Source: Mumia sp050632745
Lineage (GTDB): Bacteria > Actinomycetota > Actinomycetes > Propionibacteriales > Nocardioidaceae
Direction: 5' to 3'
Length of the DNA stretch: 64,000 nucleotides
Assembly: GCF_050632745.1 (NCBI RefSeq)
Contig: NZ_JBODSD010000007.1
Span: forward strand, 1 to 64,000
Below, piece after piece: positions 1 through 9,433 of the stretch. Below the pieces are notes generated by a model that ran no database searches, was not told the origin of the DNA, and saw only the letters and a list, made by a program, of their open reading frames with translations. The first letter of the stretch is position 1, and every line of letters begins with the position of its first letter. Both the position numbers and the translations under genes were made by a program.

Positions 1-294
1 GGCCTCCTTGGTGGCGGAGCGGTTCCTTAGACAGCTCCACTCCACACCAGGAGGCCTTCACCCATCTACACCTCAGACCGAGTCGTCACACGATCTCGAC
101 CAACGTGCCTGGACATCACAGCTAGCGACGCGACCACGGACGCAGGCCGCCCGCAGCTCGACCTCGTGTCGGCTGTGGGCGGCTTCGTCGTTCCCGGGGC
201 TGGGTGGCCGTTACCGGTCACCCCTGTTGTCCACGTCACACCGCGTGTGGTTTGGTTCCCTCGTTGAATCGTTCCAATCCCTCTGAGGAGAACC
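1..294. other. 5' non-coding leader
   Basis: No convincing gene is seen here. An 8-bp inverted repeat (1-8 and 49-56) may belong to the terminator of a gene outside the window. A small palindrome, CACAC-CGC-GTGTG (237-249), lies 46 bp before the next start codon and could be an operator of the rhamnosidase gene; this is only a guess. A GAGGAG ribosome site sits just before the GTG at 295. Confidence 0.4.
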
Positions 295-3200
295 GTGACG
301 AAGTCCGTGTCGGACCGTCGGCCCCTCGACGGGAGCCGCGTTCTCGCGGCACTCGTCGTCGTGCTTGCCCTGCTGTTCCCCGCGCTGAACGCGGCTCCGG
401 CCTCGGGAGCGGCCCTGAGCGCTCCGTCGAAGGGCGTGGCGCTGGTCGACCTCGAGGTCGAGAAGAAGCCGACGCCGATCGGCATCGACGTCGACGAGCC
501 GCGCTTCAGCTGGGTGATTGCCACGCAGCAGCGTGACGTCACGCAGACGTCGTACCGCATCCGGCTCGCCACCAGCGAGAAGGCGCTCACCGGCAACCGA
601 GCCGCGTGGGACAGCGGCGTCGTCTCCTCGGACGAGTCGGCCAACGTCGCGTACGACGGCCCGGCGCTCGACCCCGCCACGCGCTACCACTGGCGCGTCG
701 ACGTCGTGACGAGCGCGGGCAGGGCGAACGCGACGAGCAGCTTCCGTACCGGCCTGCTCGACGAGGACGACTGGGCGGGCAGCTCCTGGATCGGCAACGC
801 GCGCTCGGCCGAGACCGACACGCTCGACATGTCCGGCGCGAGCTGGATCTGGACGTCGGACGCGACGACGGGCGGCGCACCGGCCGAGCCCCGAGCCTTC
901 CGGTCGACGTGGACCGCGCCCGCGGGCAAGACGGCCACCTCGACGGAGATCCTGATCACCGCCGACGACTCGTTCAGGCTCTGGCTCAACGGGAAGCTCC
1001 TCGGTGAGACCCAGGGCGCCGAGAACGAGTGGCAGCAGTCCCACCTCTACCGCGCCCCGCTCGACCCGCAGCGCAACGTCGTCGCCGTCCGCACCACGAA
1101 CGGCCCAGGATCGCCCGCCGGCCTGCTCGCGAAGATCCGCACCACGTGGTCCGACGGCAGCACGAGTGTCGCCACGACCGACGCGACCTGGAAGGTCAGC
1201 AAGCAGATCCCCACCGGCTTCGAGGCGCCGGCGTTCGACGACTCCTCGTGGGAGTCGGCCAAGGTCCTCGCGGTCTACGGCAGCGGCCAGTGGGGCAGCG
1301 GCGTCCGCCCGCCCAAGAGCGAGACCAAGCCCGCCCCGCTGCTCCGCAAGGAGTTCTCGGTCGGCAAGGACCTGGCGGCGGCGACCCTGTACGTCGCGGC
1401 CGGAGGCTACGCGAACGTCAGCCTCAACGGCGCCCCGATCAGCAAGGACGTGCTGTCTCCCGGCTTCACCGACTACGACGACCGTGCCCAGTACGTCGGG
1501 ACCGACCTCACCGACCAGCTCGAGCCGGGCAAGAACGCGCTCGGGATGGAGCTCGGTCGCGGCTTCTACGGCATGACCGGCGGCAACGTGTGGCGGTGGG
1601 AGTCGCCGCCGTGGCACGACGAACCCGTCGCACGCGCGGTCCTGCGGCTGGAGTACGCCGACGGCAGCACCGAGGACGTCGTGACCGACGACTCGTGGAC
1701 GATCCACGACGGGCCCACGGTGTTCGACGACCTGTACGCGGGCGAGACCTACGACGCCCGCCTGGTTCAGGACGGCTTCGACGAGGTCGGGTTCGACGAC
1801 GACTCGTGGACGCCCGCGAGCGAGGTCGCCGGCCCGAAGGGCGCACTCGTGAACCAGCGCCAGCAGCCGATCCGCGTCACCGAGTCGCTACCGGCCGAGG
1901 AGATCACCGAGCCCGTCGACGGCGTGTACGTCGTCAAGTTCCCGCGAGTCCTCGCCGGGTGGGTCGAGCTCACCGCGAAGGGCGCGGCCGGGACCACCAT
2001 CAAGGCGCAGTACGGCGAGAAGCTCAAGGCCGACGGCCGACCGAACTTCTCCAACAACGGCGGCTTCCAGTCCGGATTCCAGACCGACCGGTTCATCCTC
2101 GCCGGCACGGGGGAGAAGGAGTCGTGGGAGTCGAGGTTCTCCTACAAGGGCTTCCAGTACATCGAGGTCACCGGCTGGCCCGGCGACGAAGCACCGCCGC
2201 TCAGCGCGTTCACGGCGAAGGCGGTGCACACCGACGCCGCCGAGACCGGTGCGTTCGACAGCTCCAGCCCGGTGATGAACGACGTGCACCGCGCCGTCGT
2301 CGACACGCTGAAGAACAACATCCACGGCATCCCGACCGACACCCCGATGTTCGAGAAGAACGGGTGGACGGGCGATGCGGCCGTCGGTGCCGAGATGTTC
2401 ATGATGAACCTCGACACCCACGAGCTGTTCGCCAAGTGGATGACCGACGTCAACGACACCCGCGACGCGAACGGCGCGCCGCTCGTGATCGCACCCAGCT
2501 CGGGCGACTGGGGCCAGTGGGGCGTCGCGACGCCTTGGCACTCGGCGTACGTGATGATCCCGTGGTGGCTCTACCAGTACGGCGGTGACGACAAGACGCT
2601 GCGCGACTACTACGACGGCATGAAGAAGTACGTCGAGGTGGAGTTCGGCCGGTCCAGCAACGGGCTCGTCACCAACAACCGGCTCGGGGACTGGGTGAGC
2701 CCCGAGGCGAGCCCCGCGGGAGGCAACGCGCCGGAGGACACGCGCGTCTCCGGGACGGCGTACCTCTACGCGATGCTCACGTCGATGGAGACGTCGGCAC
2801 GTCACCTCGGCAAGGACGCCGACGCCGCCGCGTTCGCGGAGAAGGCTGCCGTCGTCAAGAAGACGTTCAACGCGCAGTTCCTCGACCGTACGGCGGGCTA
2901 CTACCGCGGCAGCGGCGACCGCGGCTATCGGCAGACGCACAACGTCCTCGCGCTCGCGTTCGGGCTGACCCCCGACGACGACGTCGAGAAGGCGGTCGCG
3001 GCGAGCATCGTCGCCGACGTGAAGGCGAAGGGCATGCACCTCAACACGGGGGTGCTCGGGACGAAGTACCTCCTGCCGGTCCTCACCGACCACGGCTATG
3101 CCGACATCGCCTACCAGCTCGCCACGCAGACGACGTACCCGAGCTGGGGCTACATGACCGAGAACGGTGGCACGTCGATGTGGGAGCACTGGGCGCTCGA

Positions 3201-4947
3201 GGCCCGGTCGCGCGGCCACTACTTCCTCGGCACGGTCGACGACTGGTTCTACCACGACGTCGCCGGGATCAGCCCGTCGAAGGAGTCCGGCTACCGCAGC
3301 ATCAGCATCGCGCCCGCCGTCACCGCTCAGATGGACTGGGCGAAGGCCTCGACGGCGACCCCGTACGGTCCGGTGGCGAGCAGCTGGAAGCGCAGCGGAG
3401 ACCGCCTCACGATGGACGTCGACGTGCCGGTCGGATCCACCGCCACGATCCGCATCCCGGCCGCGAACGTCCACGCGGTCACCGAGGGCGGCCGGGCCGT
3501 CGCGGACGCCAAGGGTGTCCACGCGATCTCGTACGCCGACGGTGACGTCGTGGTCGAGGTCGGCTCCGGGTCGTACGCGTTCGTCTCGGACCGGCAGGCG
3601 GGCCTCGTCGGCGCGGTCGTGGACGACGTCGACGCCCTGCGTGCGAGCCTCCGTGACGTCGACGGTCGTACGGCCCCCCTCACGCTGGCGCGGGTCGCGA
3701 CCGCGAGCGCCGACCGCGCGGTGGCGACGGCGCTCGAGCGCGTCCGTGCCGGCGACGACGAGGGTGCGGCGGACGCGCTGGTGGTCGCCCACCATGCGCT
3801 GAAGCCGCTCGACGGACTGGTGGAGAAGGCTGGCCTGTCCGACGCCGACGAGCAGAAGGTCGACGCGGCCGTCGAGGCCGTCAGGGATGCGACCTCCGTG
3901 GCTGTCGCCGACCTCCTCGAGCTGTCGTTCGCGGCGAAGACGGCCGGTACCGCCGTACGACCCGGGGACGACGTGGCGGTCACGGTGACGGCGAAGAACG
4001 ACGGGCAGCGCCAGCCGACCGCGGTGACGGCGTCGGCCGTGAACCTGCCGTCCGGCTGGGCGGCAGGGCAGCCGGTGACGCTCGCGGAGAAGCTCGCCCC
4101 CGGGGACGAGAAGAGCGCCGACCTGACCGTCACCGTGGCCGGCGAGCAGAAGCCGGGCACCGTGGTGGCGTCGGCCCGCGTCGGGTTCGTCGTGGGCGGC
4201 GCTGACCTTGCGGTGTCGAAGCGGTTCACCGTGGACGTCGCATCGCCGGTGGCGGTGGACCAGGTCGCGGTGACCCCGGCCGAGGCACGGCCGGGCAGCG
4301 CCGTGACGGTCTCCGCGCGGGTTCGCAACCTCGGTCGCGTCCCGGTCTCGGGAGCGGTCGCGGCCGGTGGCGAGAAGACGGTCGCGCTGACGGTGGCCGT
4401 CCCGCGCGACGCGGAGCGGGCGCGGGCCGACCACGCGCTCGACGTCTCCTTCACCCGTGGCGGCGACACGCTCGGTACGGCTCGGGGGACAGCGGTGGTC
4501 GTGATCGACCCGTCCGTCGCGGACGCGCTCGACCACGTCGACCTCGGGGTGGCAGCCTCGGAGCAGGCGCACGGCCTGACGGCGTCGAGCTCCTCGGGGA
4601 CCAGCACCGAGGCGGGGAAGACACGTCGCTACGCGGGCCACCTCACGCCGTTCTCGCACTTCGCGTTCGACCTGGCCGTCGAGCCCGGGAAGGCGTTCGT
4701 GCTGCGCGCGGTGGAGACGTACGACAAGGCGCAGACCAAGCGCTACAAGGTGTACGTCGACGGCAAGGAGGTCCTGCTCCGTACCCACCAGCGCACCGCG
4801 GGAGCCGGGACCGAGACGTACGAGTTCGTGGTCCCCGCGGAGCTTGCGGCGGCTGACGGCAAGGTCCGCGTCATGTTCGAGAACCAGGACGACCCGGCGT
4901 ACTACGACCCGTCGATCGCCGACGTCTGGACGCGCCCGCTGGGCTAG
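295..4947 (+). CDS. Secreted alpha-L-rhamnosidase (GH78) with NEW3 domains
   Basis: Inverting glycoside hydrolase that would release terminal alpha-L-rhamnose from plant glycosides or rhamnosylated polysaccharides outside the cell. The 1550-residue product has an Arg-containing N-terminus and hydrophobic segment ending near ASGA (residue ~40), a Fn3-like N-terminal domain (~45-150), the Bac_rhamnosid_N beta domain (~350-520), a concanavalin-like domain (~540-640), the six-hairpin barrel (~650-1000) and a C-terminal beta domain. Seen in the barrel are EKNGWTGD (~687, the usual general-acid region) and TSMWEHW (~959, the usual base Glu). Residues ~1190-1400 resemble NEW3 domains and the last ~100 resemble a galactose-binding fold. 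GH78 enzymes are usually 900-1100 residues, so the C-terminal extension is unusual and may attach the enzyme to a polymer or wall. The GTG start has GAGGAG 5 nt upstream. No transporter adjoins it. Confidence 0.9.
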   Translation: MTKSVSDRRPLDGSRVLAALVVVLALLFPALNAAPASGAALSAPSKGVALVDLEVEKKPTPIGIDVDEPRFSWVIATQQRDVTQTSYRIRLATSEKALTGNRAAWDSGVVSSDESANVAYDGPALDPATRYHWRVDVVTSAGRANATSSFRTGLLDEDDWAGSSWIGNARSAETDTLDMSGASWIWTSDATTGGAPAEPRAFRSTWTAPAGKTATSTEILITADDSFRLWLNGKLLGETQGAENEWQQSHLYRAPLDPQRNVVAVRTTNGPGSPAGLLAKIRTTWSDGSTSVATTDATWKVSKQIPTGFEAPAFDDSSWESAKVLAVYGSGQWGSGVRPPKSETKPAPLLRKEFSVGKDLAAATLYVAAGGYANVSLNGAPISKDVLSPGFTDYDDRAQYVGTDLTDQLEPGKNALGMELGRGFYGMTGGNVWRWESPPWHDEPVARAVLRLEYADGSTEDVVTDDSWTIHDGPTVFDDLYAGETYDARLVQDGFDEVGFDDDSWTPASEVAGPKGALVNQRQQPIRVTESLPAEEITEPVDGVYVVKFPRVLAGWVELTAKGAAGTTIKAQYGEKLKADGRPNFSNNGGFQSGFQTDRFILAGTGEKESWESRFSYKGFQYIEVTGWPGDEAPPLSAFTAKAVHTDAAETGAFDSSSPVMNDVHRAVVDTLKNNIHGIPTDTPMFEKNGWTGDAAVGAEMFMMNLDTHELFAKWMTDVNDTRDANGAPLVIAPSSGDWGQWGVATPWHSAYVMIPWWLYQYGGDDKTLRDYYDGMKKYVEVEFGRSSNGLVTNNRLGDWVSPEASPAGGNAPEDTRVSGTAYLYAMLTSMETSARHLGKDADAAAFAEKAAVVKKTFNAQFLDRTAGYYRGSGDRGYRQTHNVLALAFGLTPDDDVEKAVAASIVADVKAKGMHLNTGVLGTKYLLPVLTDHGYADIAYQLATQTTYPSWGYMTENGGTSMWEHWALEARSRGHYFLGTVDDWFYHDVAGISPSKESGYRSISIAPAVTAQMDWAKASTATPYGPVASSWKRSGDRLTMDVDVPVGSTATIRIPAANVHAVTEGGRAVADAKGVHAISYADGDVVVEVGSGSYAFVSDRQAGLVGAVVDDVDALRASLRDVDGRTAPLTLARVATASADRAVATALERVRAGDDEGAADALVVAHHALKPLDGLVEKAGLSDADEQKVDAAVEAVRDATSVAVADLLELSFAAKTAGTAVRPGDDVAVTVTAKNDGQRQPTAVTASAVNLPSGWAAGQPVTLAEKLAPGDEKSADLTVTVAGEQKPGTVVASARVGFVVGGADLAVSKRFTVDVASPVAVDQVAVTPAEARPGSAVTVSARVRNLGRVPVSGAVAAGGEKTVALTVAVPRDAERARADHALDVSFTRGGDTLGTARGTAVVVIDPSVADALDHVDLGVAASEQAHGLTASSSSGTSTEAGKTRRYAGHLTPFSHFAFDLAVEPGKAFVLRAVETYDKAQTKRYKVYVDGKEVLLRTHQRTAGAGTETYEFVVPAELAAADGKVRVMFENQDDPAYYDPSIADVWTRPLG

Positions 4948-4969
4948 CCGTAGCGCTGGGTCGCGTCGA

Positions 4970-5003
4970 GGCCGTCCGCAGTCCTTCGGGGCCGCGGACG
5001 GCC
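4970..5003 (+). terminator. Hairpin after the rhamnosidase gene
   Basis: A perfect 10-bp inverted repeat (4970-4979 with 4994-5003, 14-nt loop) starts 22 nt after the stop codon. There is no T-tract, as is common in high-GC actinobacteria. A weaker second repeat (5033-5040 with 5059-5066) follows. Confidence 0.55.
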
Positions 5004-5156
5004 GCGTCGTCTTCGGACGAAAACCGTTCGACGTCGTCCCGGCGCGAGTGCGACCGTGGGGACGACCCGTACGACGACGACCGTTGAGAGGCACCACGAG
5101 CATGCGAGCAGCTACCACGCCCCGGACCCTTATCCGTCCCACCGTGGAGCTGACCC

Positions 5157-7121
5157 TTGACCTCGTCCTCACTCACGCTCGGAGTCGTCGCGCATGTTGA
5201 CGCCGGCAAGACAAGCCTGACCGAGCGCCTCCTGTACGACGCCGGTGCCGTTGCCGCTCTCGGCAGCGTCGACGCCGGCACGACCCGCACCGACGGCTCG
5301 GACCTGGAGCGCCGTCGCGGGATCACCATCCGCGCCTCTGTCGCGACCCTGGCGCTCGCCGATCTCGCGGTCACGATCGTGGACACGCCGGGGCACCCCG
5401 ACTTCGTCGCCGAGGTCGAGCGGTCGCTGGCGGTTCTCGACGCAGCGGTCCTCGTCGTGTCGGCGGTCGAGGGAGTCCAGCCGCAGACCGTCGTCCTGTG
5501 GCGTGCGCTGCGGCGGCTCGGTGTGTCGACGGTCGTCTTCGTCAACAAGGTCGACCGGTCCGGCGCGGACCTCGAGCGAGCCGTCTCGCAGGTACGCCGT
5601 CGGCTGACGTCCGACGTCGTCGTGCTGTCGCGCGTGCGGGGGATCGGTCGGCGCGACGCCGTGGTGGACGCCGTGCCGGCGATGGAACCGGCCTCGATCG
5701 AGGCTGCGGCGTCCGTCGACGACGACGTCCTCGCGGCGTGGGTCGACGGCGACGCTCCCGCGCCACGTCAGGTTGTCGACGCCCTCCGCAGCGGCGTACG
5801 ACGGGGTGCGCTGACGCCCGTGCTTGCCGGTTCGGCGATCACCGGGGCGGGCCTCGACGCGCTCCGCGACGCGATCACGACGCTCCTGCCGCGGGCGGAC
5901 GTGCCGGACGGGTCCAGTGCGGGCACCGTGTTCGCGGTCGACCGGGACGAGCGCGGACGGCGCGCCTGGGTCAGGTGGTGGTCCGGTGCGCTCCGCGTGC
6001 GGGAGAAGACCGCGCCGGACGGTCGCCGGGCGGCGCCCGTCACCGAGATCGCCGTGAGCCGGCCCGGCGGGCTGCGCGTCGCGGAGGTCGTGCACGCAGG
6101 GGAGGTCGCCGCCGTGCGCGGGCTGGACGTCCAGATCGGCGACGTGCTGGGCGACGCGGCGGGACGCACGCCGTACCGGTTCCCCCCGCCGACGATGCAG
6201 GCGGTCGTCGAACCGCACGACCGCGCTCAGCGGATCAGGATGTTCCAAGGGCTCGCCGAGCTGGCCGACGAGGACCCCCTGATCGACCTGCGGGTGGACG
6301 AGGACGAGGGAGAGGCGGTCGTCCGCCTTCACGGCGAGGTGCAGAAAGAGGTGCTCGCAGCCGTCCTGGAGGAGCGGTACGGCGTGCGGGTCCGCTTCTC
6401 GGAGACGTCGGTCGTCTGCATCGAGCGCGTGATCGGGACAGGGGAGGCGCTGGACGAGCTCGGGGTCGCCGGCAACCCGTACCTTGCGACGATCGGACTC
6501 CGCGTCGAGCCCGGTCCGCAAGGGAGCGGGGTCGCGTTCTCCCCGGGCATCGAGCGCGGCAACCTGCCGCCGGCGTTCATCGCCGCCACCGAGGAGGGCG
6601 TTCGCGCGGCGTTGCGGCAGGGGCTGGCGGGATGGGAGGTCACGGACTGCGTCGTGACCATGACGGCGTCGGGCTACTACCCGCGGCAGAGTCACGCGCA
6701 CGAGGCGTTCAACAAGGCGATGTCGAGCGTCGGGGCCGACTTCCGCGGGCTGGCCCCGGTCGTGCTGATGGCGGCGCTGGAGCGTGCGGCGACGCGCGTC
6801 TGCCGTCCGATCGACAGGTACGAGATCGATCTGCCGGACGAGGTGCTCGGCGCTGTCCTGTCGCTGGTCGGCCGGCTCGGCGGGAGGACGCTCGGGTCGA
6901 CGCCGAAGGACGGGTTCACTGTGCTCAGCGGTCACCTGCCGTCGGCTGCGGTGCCGGAGCTGGCGCGGCGTCTCCCCGACCTGAGCGGCGGGGAGGCGGT
7001 GCTGAGCGCGGAGCTCGACCACTACGCGGCGGTGCCGCAGGGCACGGTGCGACCGACGCGGGCGCGGAGCGGGCCGGACCCACGGGACCGTGAGGGTTGG
7101 TTCCGGGACGTGCGTCGGTGA
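5157..7121 (+). CDS. Tet(M)/Otr(A)-family ribosomal protection GTPase
   Basis: EF-G-like translational GTPase of the ribosomal-protection class, whose members bind the ribosome and eject tetracycline. Visible are G1 AHVDAGKT (12-19), switch I RGITIRAS, G3 DTPGH, G4 NKVD, and the beta-barrel, domain III and domain IV/V-like regions. At 654 residues it has the usual family length. In the domain IV tip, where resistance proteins have a short YSPVST-type loop before ADFR, this protein has a loop about ten residues longer (YYPRQSHAHEAFNKAMSSVG, then ADFR). The TTG start gives the conserved N-terminus; the ribosome site is weak. It is a single gene with no drug exporter nearby. Actinobacterial relatives are often chromosomal, so actual tetracycline resistance is not established. 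Confidence 0.85.
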   Translation: MTSSSLTLGVVAHVDAGKTSLTERLLYDAGAVAALGSVDAGTTRTDGSDLERRRGITIRASVATLALADLAVTIVDTPGHPDFVAEVERSLAVLDAAVLVVSAVEGVQPQTVVLWRALRRLGVSTVVFVNKVDRSGADLERAVSQVRRRLTSDVVVLSRVRGIGRRDAVVDAVPAMEPASIEAAASVDDDVLAAWVDGDAPAPRQVVDALRSGVRRGALTPVLAGSAITGAGLDALRDAITTLLPRADVPDGSSAGTVFAVDRDERGRRAWVRWWSGALRVREKTAPDGRRAAPVTEIAVSRPGGLRVAEVVHAGEVAAVRGLDVQIGDVLGDAAGRTPYRFPPPTMQAVVEPHDRAQRIRMFQGLAELADEDPLIDLRVDEDEGEAVVRLHGEVQKEVLAAVLEERYGVRVRFSETSVVCIERVIGTGEALDELGVAGNPYLATIGLRVEPGPQGSGVAFSPGIERGNLPPAFIAATEEGVRAALRQGLAGWEVTDCVVTMTASGYYPRQSHAHEAFNKAMSSVGADFRGLAPVVLMAALERAATRVCRPIDRYEIDLPDEVLGAVLSLVGRLGGRTLGSTPKDGFTVLSGHLPSAAVPELARRLPDLSGGEAVLSAELDHYAAVPQGTVRPTRARSGPDPRDREGWFRDVRR

Positions 7122-7152
7122 CGTCGGCGTGGCAGCTGGCCGCGTCTGGTGC

Positions 7153-7158
7153 CAGGCT
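7153..7158 (+). promoter_or_regulatory. Candidate -10 (CAGGCT) of a leaderless transcript
   Basis: CAGGCT lies 6 nt before the ATG at 7165 and there is no ribosome site in between. The same hexamer and spacing occur before the genes at 37638 and (7 nt, minus strand) 63878. No clear -35 box. Confidence 0.35.
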
Positions 7159-7164
7159 TCCGTC

Positions 7165-7848
7165 ATGGACATCGAGATCACCAGTCGCCCGGGCTACTCG
7201 GCCGCCGCCTGCACGCTCTCCGCAGGGGAGTCGGTCAAGGCTGAGGGCGGGGCCATGATGGCGATGTCGGCCAACGTCGAGATCCAGACCTCGACCGGCG
7301 GCGGCATGCTGAAGGGACTGCGTCGCGCCGTGCTCGGAGGCGAGTCGTTCTTCCTCAACACGTTCACAGCGCAGGGTGGACCCGGCAAGATCACCTTCGC
7401 GCCGGTCCTCCCCGGGGACATCGTGCCGTGGACGCTGACCGGCGAGACCGTCTATCTGCAGTCCGGGTCGTACCTCGCCGCCGGACCCGGCATCGAGGTC
7501 GACAGCAAGTGGGGCGGGGCCAAGACGTTCTTCGGCGGCGAGGGCCTGTTCATGCTCCGCTGCACCGGATCCGGGCCGCTGCTCGTCGCGAGCTACGGGG
7601 CGATCGAGACGATGGACCTGGCTCCAGGGGAGCGGTACGTCGTGGACACCGGGCACCTCGTCGGCTGGAGCGAGGGCGTCGCCTTCCAGGTGCGCAAGGT
7701 CGGGGGTTGGAAGTCGACGCTGCTGAGCGGCGAAGGATTCGTCGTCGACCTCACGGGACCCGGGCGCGTGTACCTGCAGACGCGGAGCCAGGACGCGTTC
7801 CTCGGCTGGCTGATCCCGAAGCTGCCGCGGGACACGAGCTCGAGCTGA
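7165..7848 (+). CDS. AIM24/TIGR00266 family protein
   Basis: A 227-residue protein of the AIM24 family (double-stranded beta-helix, mitochondrial biogenesis AIM24 and bacterial TIGR00266 relatives). Bacterial function is unknown. Typical features are the ITSRPGYSAA N-terminus, ESVKAEGGAMMAMSANVEI, the Gly-rich GGGMLKGLRRAVLGGESFF segment, and the late YVVDTGHLVGWS motif. No signal peptide or membrane segment is seen, so it is probably cytosolic or peripheral. The frame is open upstream to 7090, but the ATG at 7165 fits the family N-terminus and has a CAGGCT hexamer 6 nt upstream. It ends 8 bp before the convergent immunity-like gene. Confidence 0.8.
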   Translation: MDIEITSRPGYSAAACTLSAGESVKAEGGAMMAMSANVEIQTSTGGGMLKGLRRAVLGGESFFLNTFTAQGGPGKITFAPVLPGDIVPWTLTGETVYLQSGSYLAAGPGIEVDSKWGGAKTFFGGEGLFMLRCTGSGPLLVASYGAIETMDLAPGERYVVDTGHLVGWSEGVAFQVRKVGGWKSTLLSGEGFVVDLTGPGRVYLQTRSQDAFLGWLIPKLPRDTSSS

Positions 7849-7856
7849 GGCCGCGG

Positions 7857-8282
7857 TCAGCGCGCCGGATCGACGGACGGCGCGGGCCCGCGGGTGGCAG
7901 GGTCCGCGTTGGTCCAGTCGGTGATGGCGTTGCCGATCTCGTCGCCTCGCGGGGTCGTGTTGAGCCAGAACAGGTCCCACATCTCCGGATAGGGGTCGGC
8001 CAGACCTGCCCAGTCGAACGCCAACCTGTGGAGGTTCTCGGCGTGCGTCCCGTCCCACCGTGCGAAGCGCCCGTCGTCACGGAGGTCGCCGATCTCGACC
8101 AGCCCAGCAGCGGCGAGGCGGGCAACCGCGCCGATGCACAGGTCGCGGATGTCGGCTGGCTGGAGCCCGTCAGCACCGGAGAGGTGGCGGGCGACTCCGG
8201 TCACCTCGGCAGCGTCGACCCAGTCGAGACTGCAGTGCGACAGAATCTCCTGGTCGAGCGTGAGCCCGTCGTCGGACCTCAT
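7857..8282 (-). CDS. Candidate immunity protein for the adjacent toxin
   Basis: A 141-residue acidic protein of no family I can name. It is predicted mostly alpha-helical, with no signal peptide, and has several Asp/Glu-rich stretches and a WDLFWLNTTPRGDEIGNAITDWT segment near the C-terminus. Its ATG overlaps the stop codon of the upstream toxin-like gene by 4 bp (ATGA at 8279-8282), so the two are translationally coupled. Small size, acidity and position directly after a polymorphic-toxin-like gene are the classic signs of a cognate immunity gene. The assignment is inference from context. Confidence 0.5.
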   Translation of the reverse strand: MRSDDGLTLDQEILSHCSLDWVDAAEVTGVARHLSGADGLQPADIRDLCIGAVARLAAAGLVEIGDLRDDGRFARWDGTHAENLHRLAFDWAGLADPYPEMWDLFWLNTTPRGDEIGNAITDWTNADPATRGPAPSVDPAR

Positions 8283-9256
8283 CTGATGTGGACCTTCCGC
8301 TTGATGCCGTCACCGGCGATGATGTCGATCGATGCGCCGCCACTCTTGGAATCGTCCCTCAGGCCGATGACGACGCCATCCGGTCTTCGAACTGCGATCC
8401 CGTCGTAGCGAGGGATCTCGGTGACTTCCCCGCGAGCAGTCAGCCGACCGTAGAGGTCGCGGAGGGATGCTACGTCGTCGACGACGCGGACGTGGGGGCG
8501 TCTGCCACCCGGTAGGTCATCGAACACCTTCGTCGCGTCATCGACGTAGTCGTCGATCACCTTCGCGGCATCCGTCGCGTCGTCGAGCTTCTCGAGCGCC
8601 TTGAGCACCCGGCGCAGCTTGAGCAGCTTGCCGATCGGCAGCACGGACGCCGCCTCGATCAGGCACTCGGGCACGCCGCCCGTCTCCGGCAGGCATGCGC
8701 GGGGATCGCCGAGCAGGATCGTCAGCGCCGTGATCGCCGCGGGATCACCGCGCCCGCCGGCAGCGACCGGCGGCGGCGTGAAACGCGACGGCACCGGACC
8801 AAACCCGCCGAGCCCGCGCCAAGCGTCGTCCGAGGGACCACCGTCGAGGAGGTCCGCGAGTCGGCGGGCGGTGTCGTCGAGGAACGCCTCCAGCGTGCCG
8901 TGGCGTCGGCGCAGGTGAGCGCTGGTCGCGGCGCGCTCCTCGACCGGCGCTGCCTCGTACTCCTCGTTGAGCCCCTCGACGCCGGCGTCGTAGATCGTCA
9001 CGGCGACCGCCCAGGCGCGCACGACCGTCGCGGCGAACGTCGCCCGCTCGTCGACCTCGTGGCCGAGCGCCCTCAGCGGTCCGACGAGGATCGGGATCTG
9101 CGTGAGCAGGGTGCCCTCGAGGTGGGCGCCGGCCTCGTACGTCCGGCGTACGGCGTCGGCGGAGACCTCCACCACCGCCGCGCTCCGCGTCTCGAGCTCC
9201 GCAGCCGACGCGAGGATCTCGTCAGGCGTCGCAGGGTACGGCGCGAAGAGTGGCAT
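8279..9256 (-). CDS. Polymorphic-toxin-like protein with WXG-type helical N-terminus
   Basis: A 325-residue protein. The first ~150 residues are long amphipathic helices, like the WXG100/ESX-type N-terminal modules of exported actinobacterial toxins. A Pro/Gly-rich linker follows (~155-175). Then comes a segment with IEAASVLPIGKLLKLRRVLKAL, resembling the pre-toxin motif found just before toxin domains. The last ~80 residues form a compact domain ending GLRDDSKSGGASIDI...KRKVHIR, which I take to be the toxic module; its activity is unknown. The chosen ATG (9256) has GGAGGGA 3-9 nt upstream; the longer reading frame lacks this. An immunity-like gene overlaps its end by 4 bp. No ESX secretion genes are in the window. 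Confidence 0.55.
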   Translation of the reverse strand: MPLFAPYPATPDEILASAAELETRSAAVVEVSADAVRRTYEAGAHLEGTLLTQIPILVGPLRALGHEVDERATFAATVVRAWAVAVTIYDAGVEGLNEEYEAAPVEERAATSAHLRRRHGTLEAFLDDTARRLADLLDGGPSDDAWRGLGGFGPVPSRFTPPPVAAGGRGDPAAITALTILLGDPRACLPETGGVPECLIEAASVLPIGKLLKLRRVLKALEKLDDATDAAKVIDDYVDDATKVFDDLPGGRRPHVRVVDDVASLRDLYGRLTARGEVTEIPRYDGIAVRRPDGVVIGLRDDSKSGGASIDIIAGDGIKRKVHIR

Positions 9257-9433
9257 GCGGTCCCTCCGGGGTCGGGTGCCGAGAACTCTGCCGCGAACCG
9301 CCACCCCCGCGCGTCCGTCATCCACAGGAGCGCGGCGCGAGGTTCGGCTTGCGCCCGCGGTGGACTGTGAGGATCATCGCGACCAGGACGACAAGCATTG
9401 GCACAAAAACTGCCCACCCCCAGGAGGCCTGCC

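Noticed and set aside
1..56. 8-bp inverted repeat at the left edge as a defined terminator
   Set aside because: Arms are short and far apart and the upstream gene is outside the window, so it cannot be judged.
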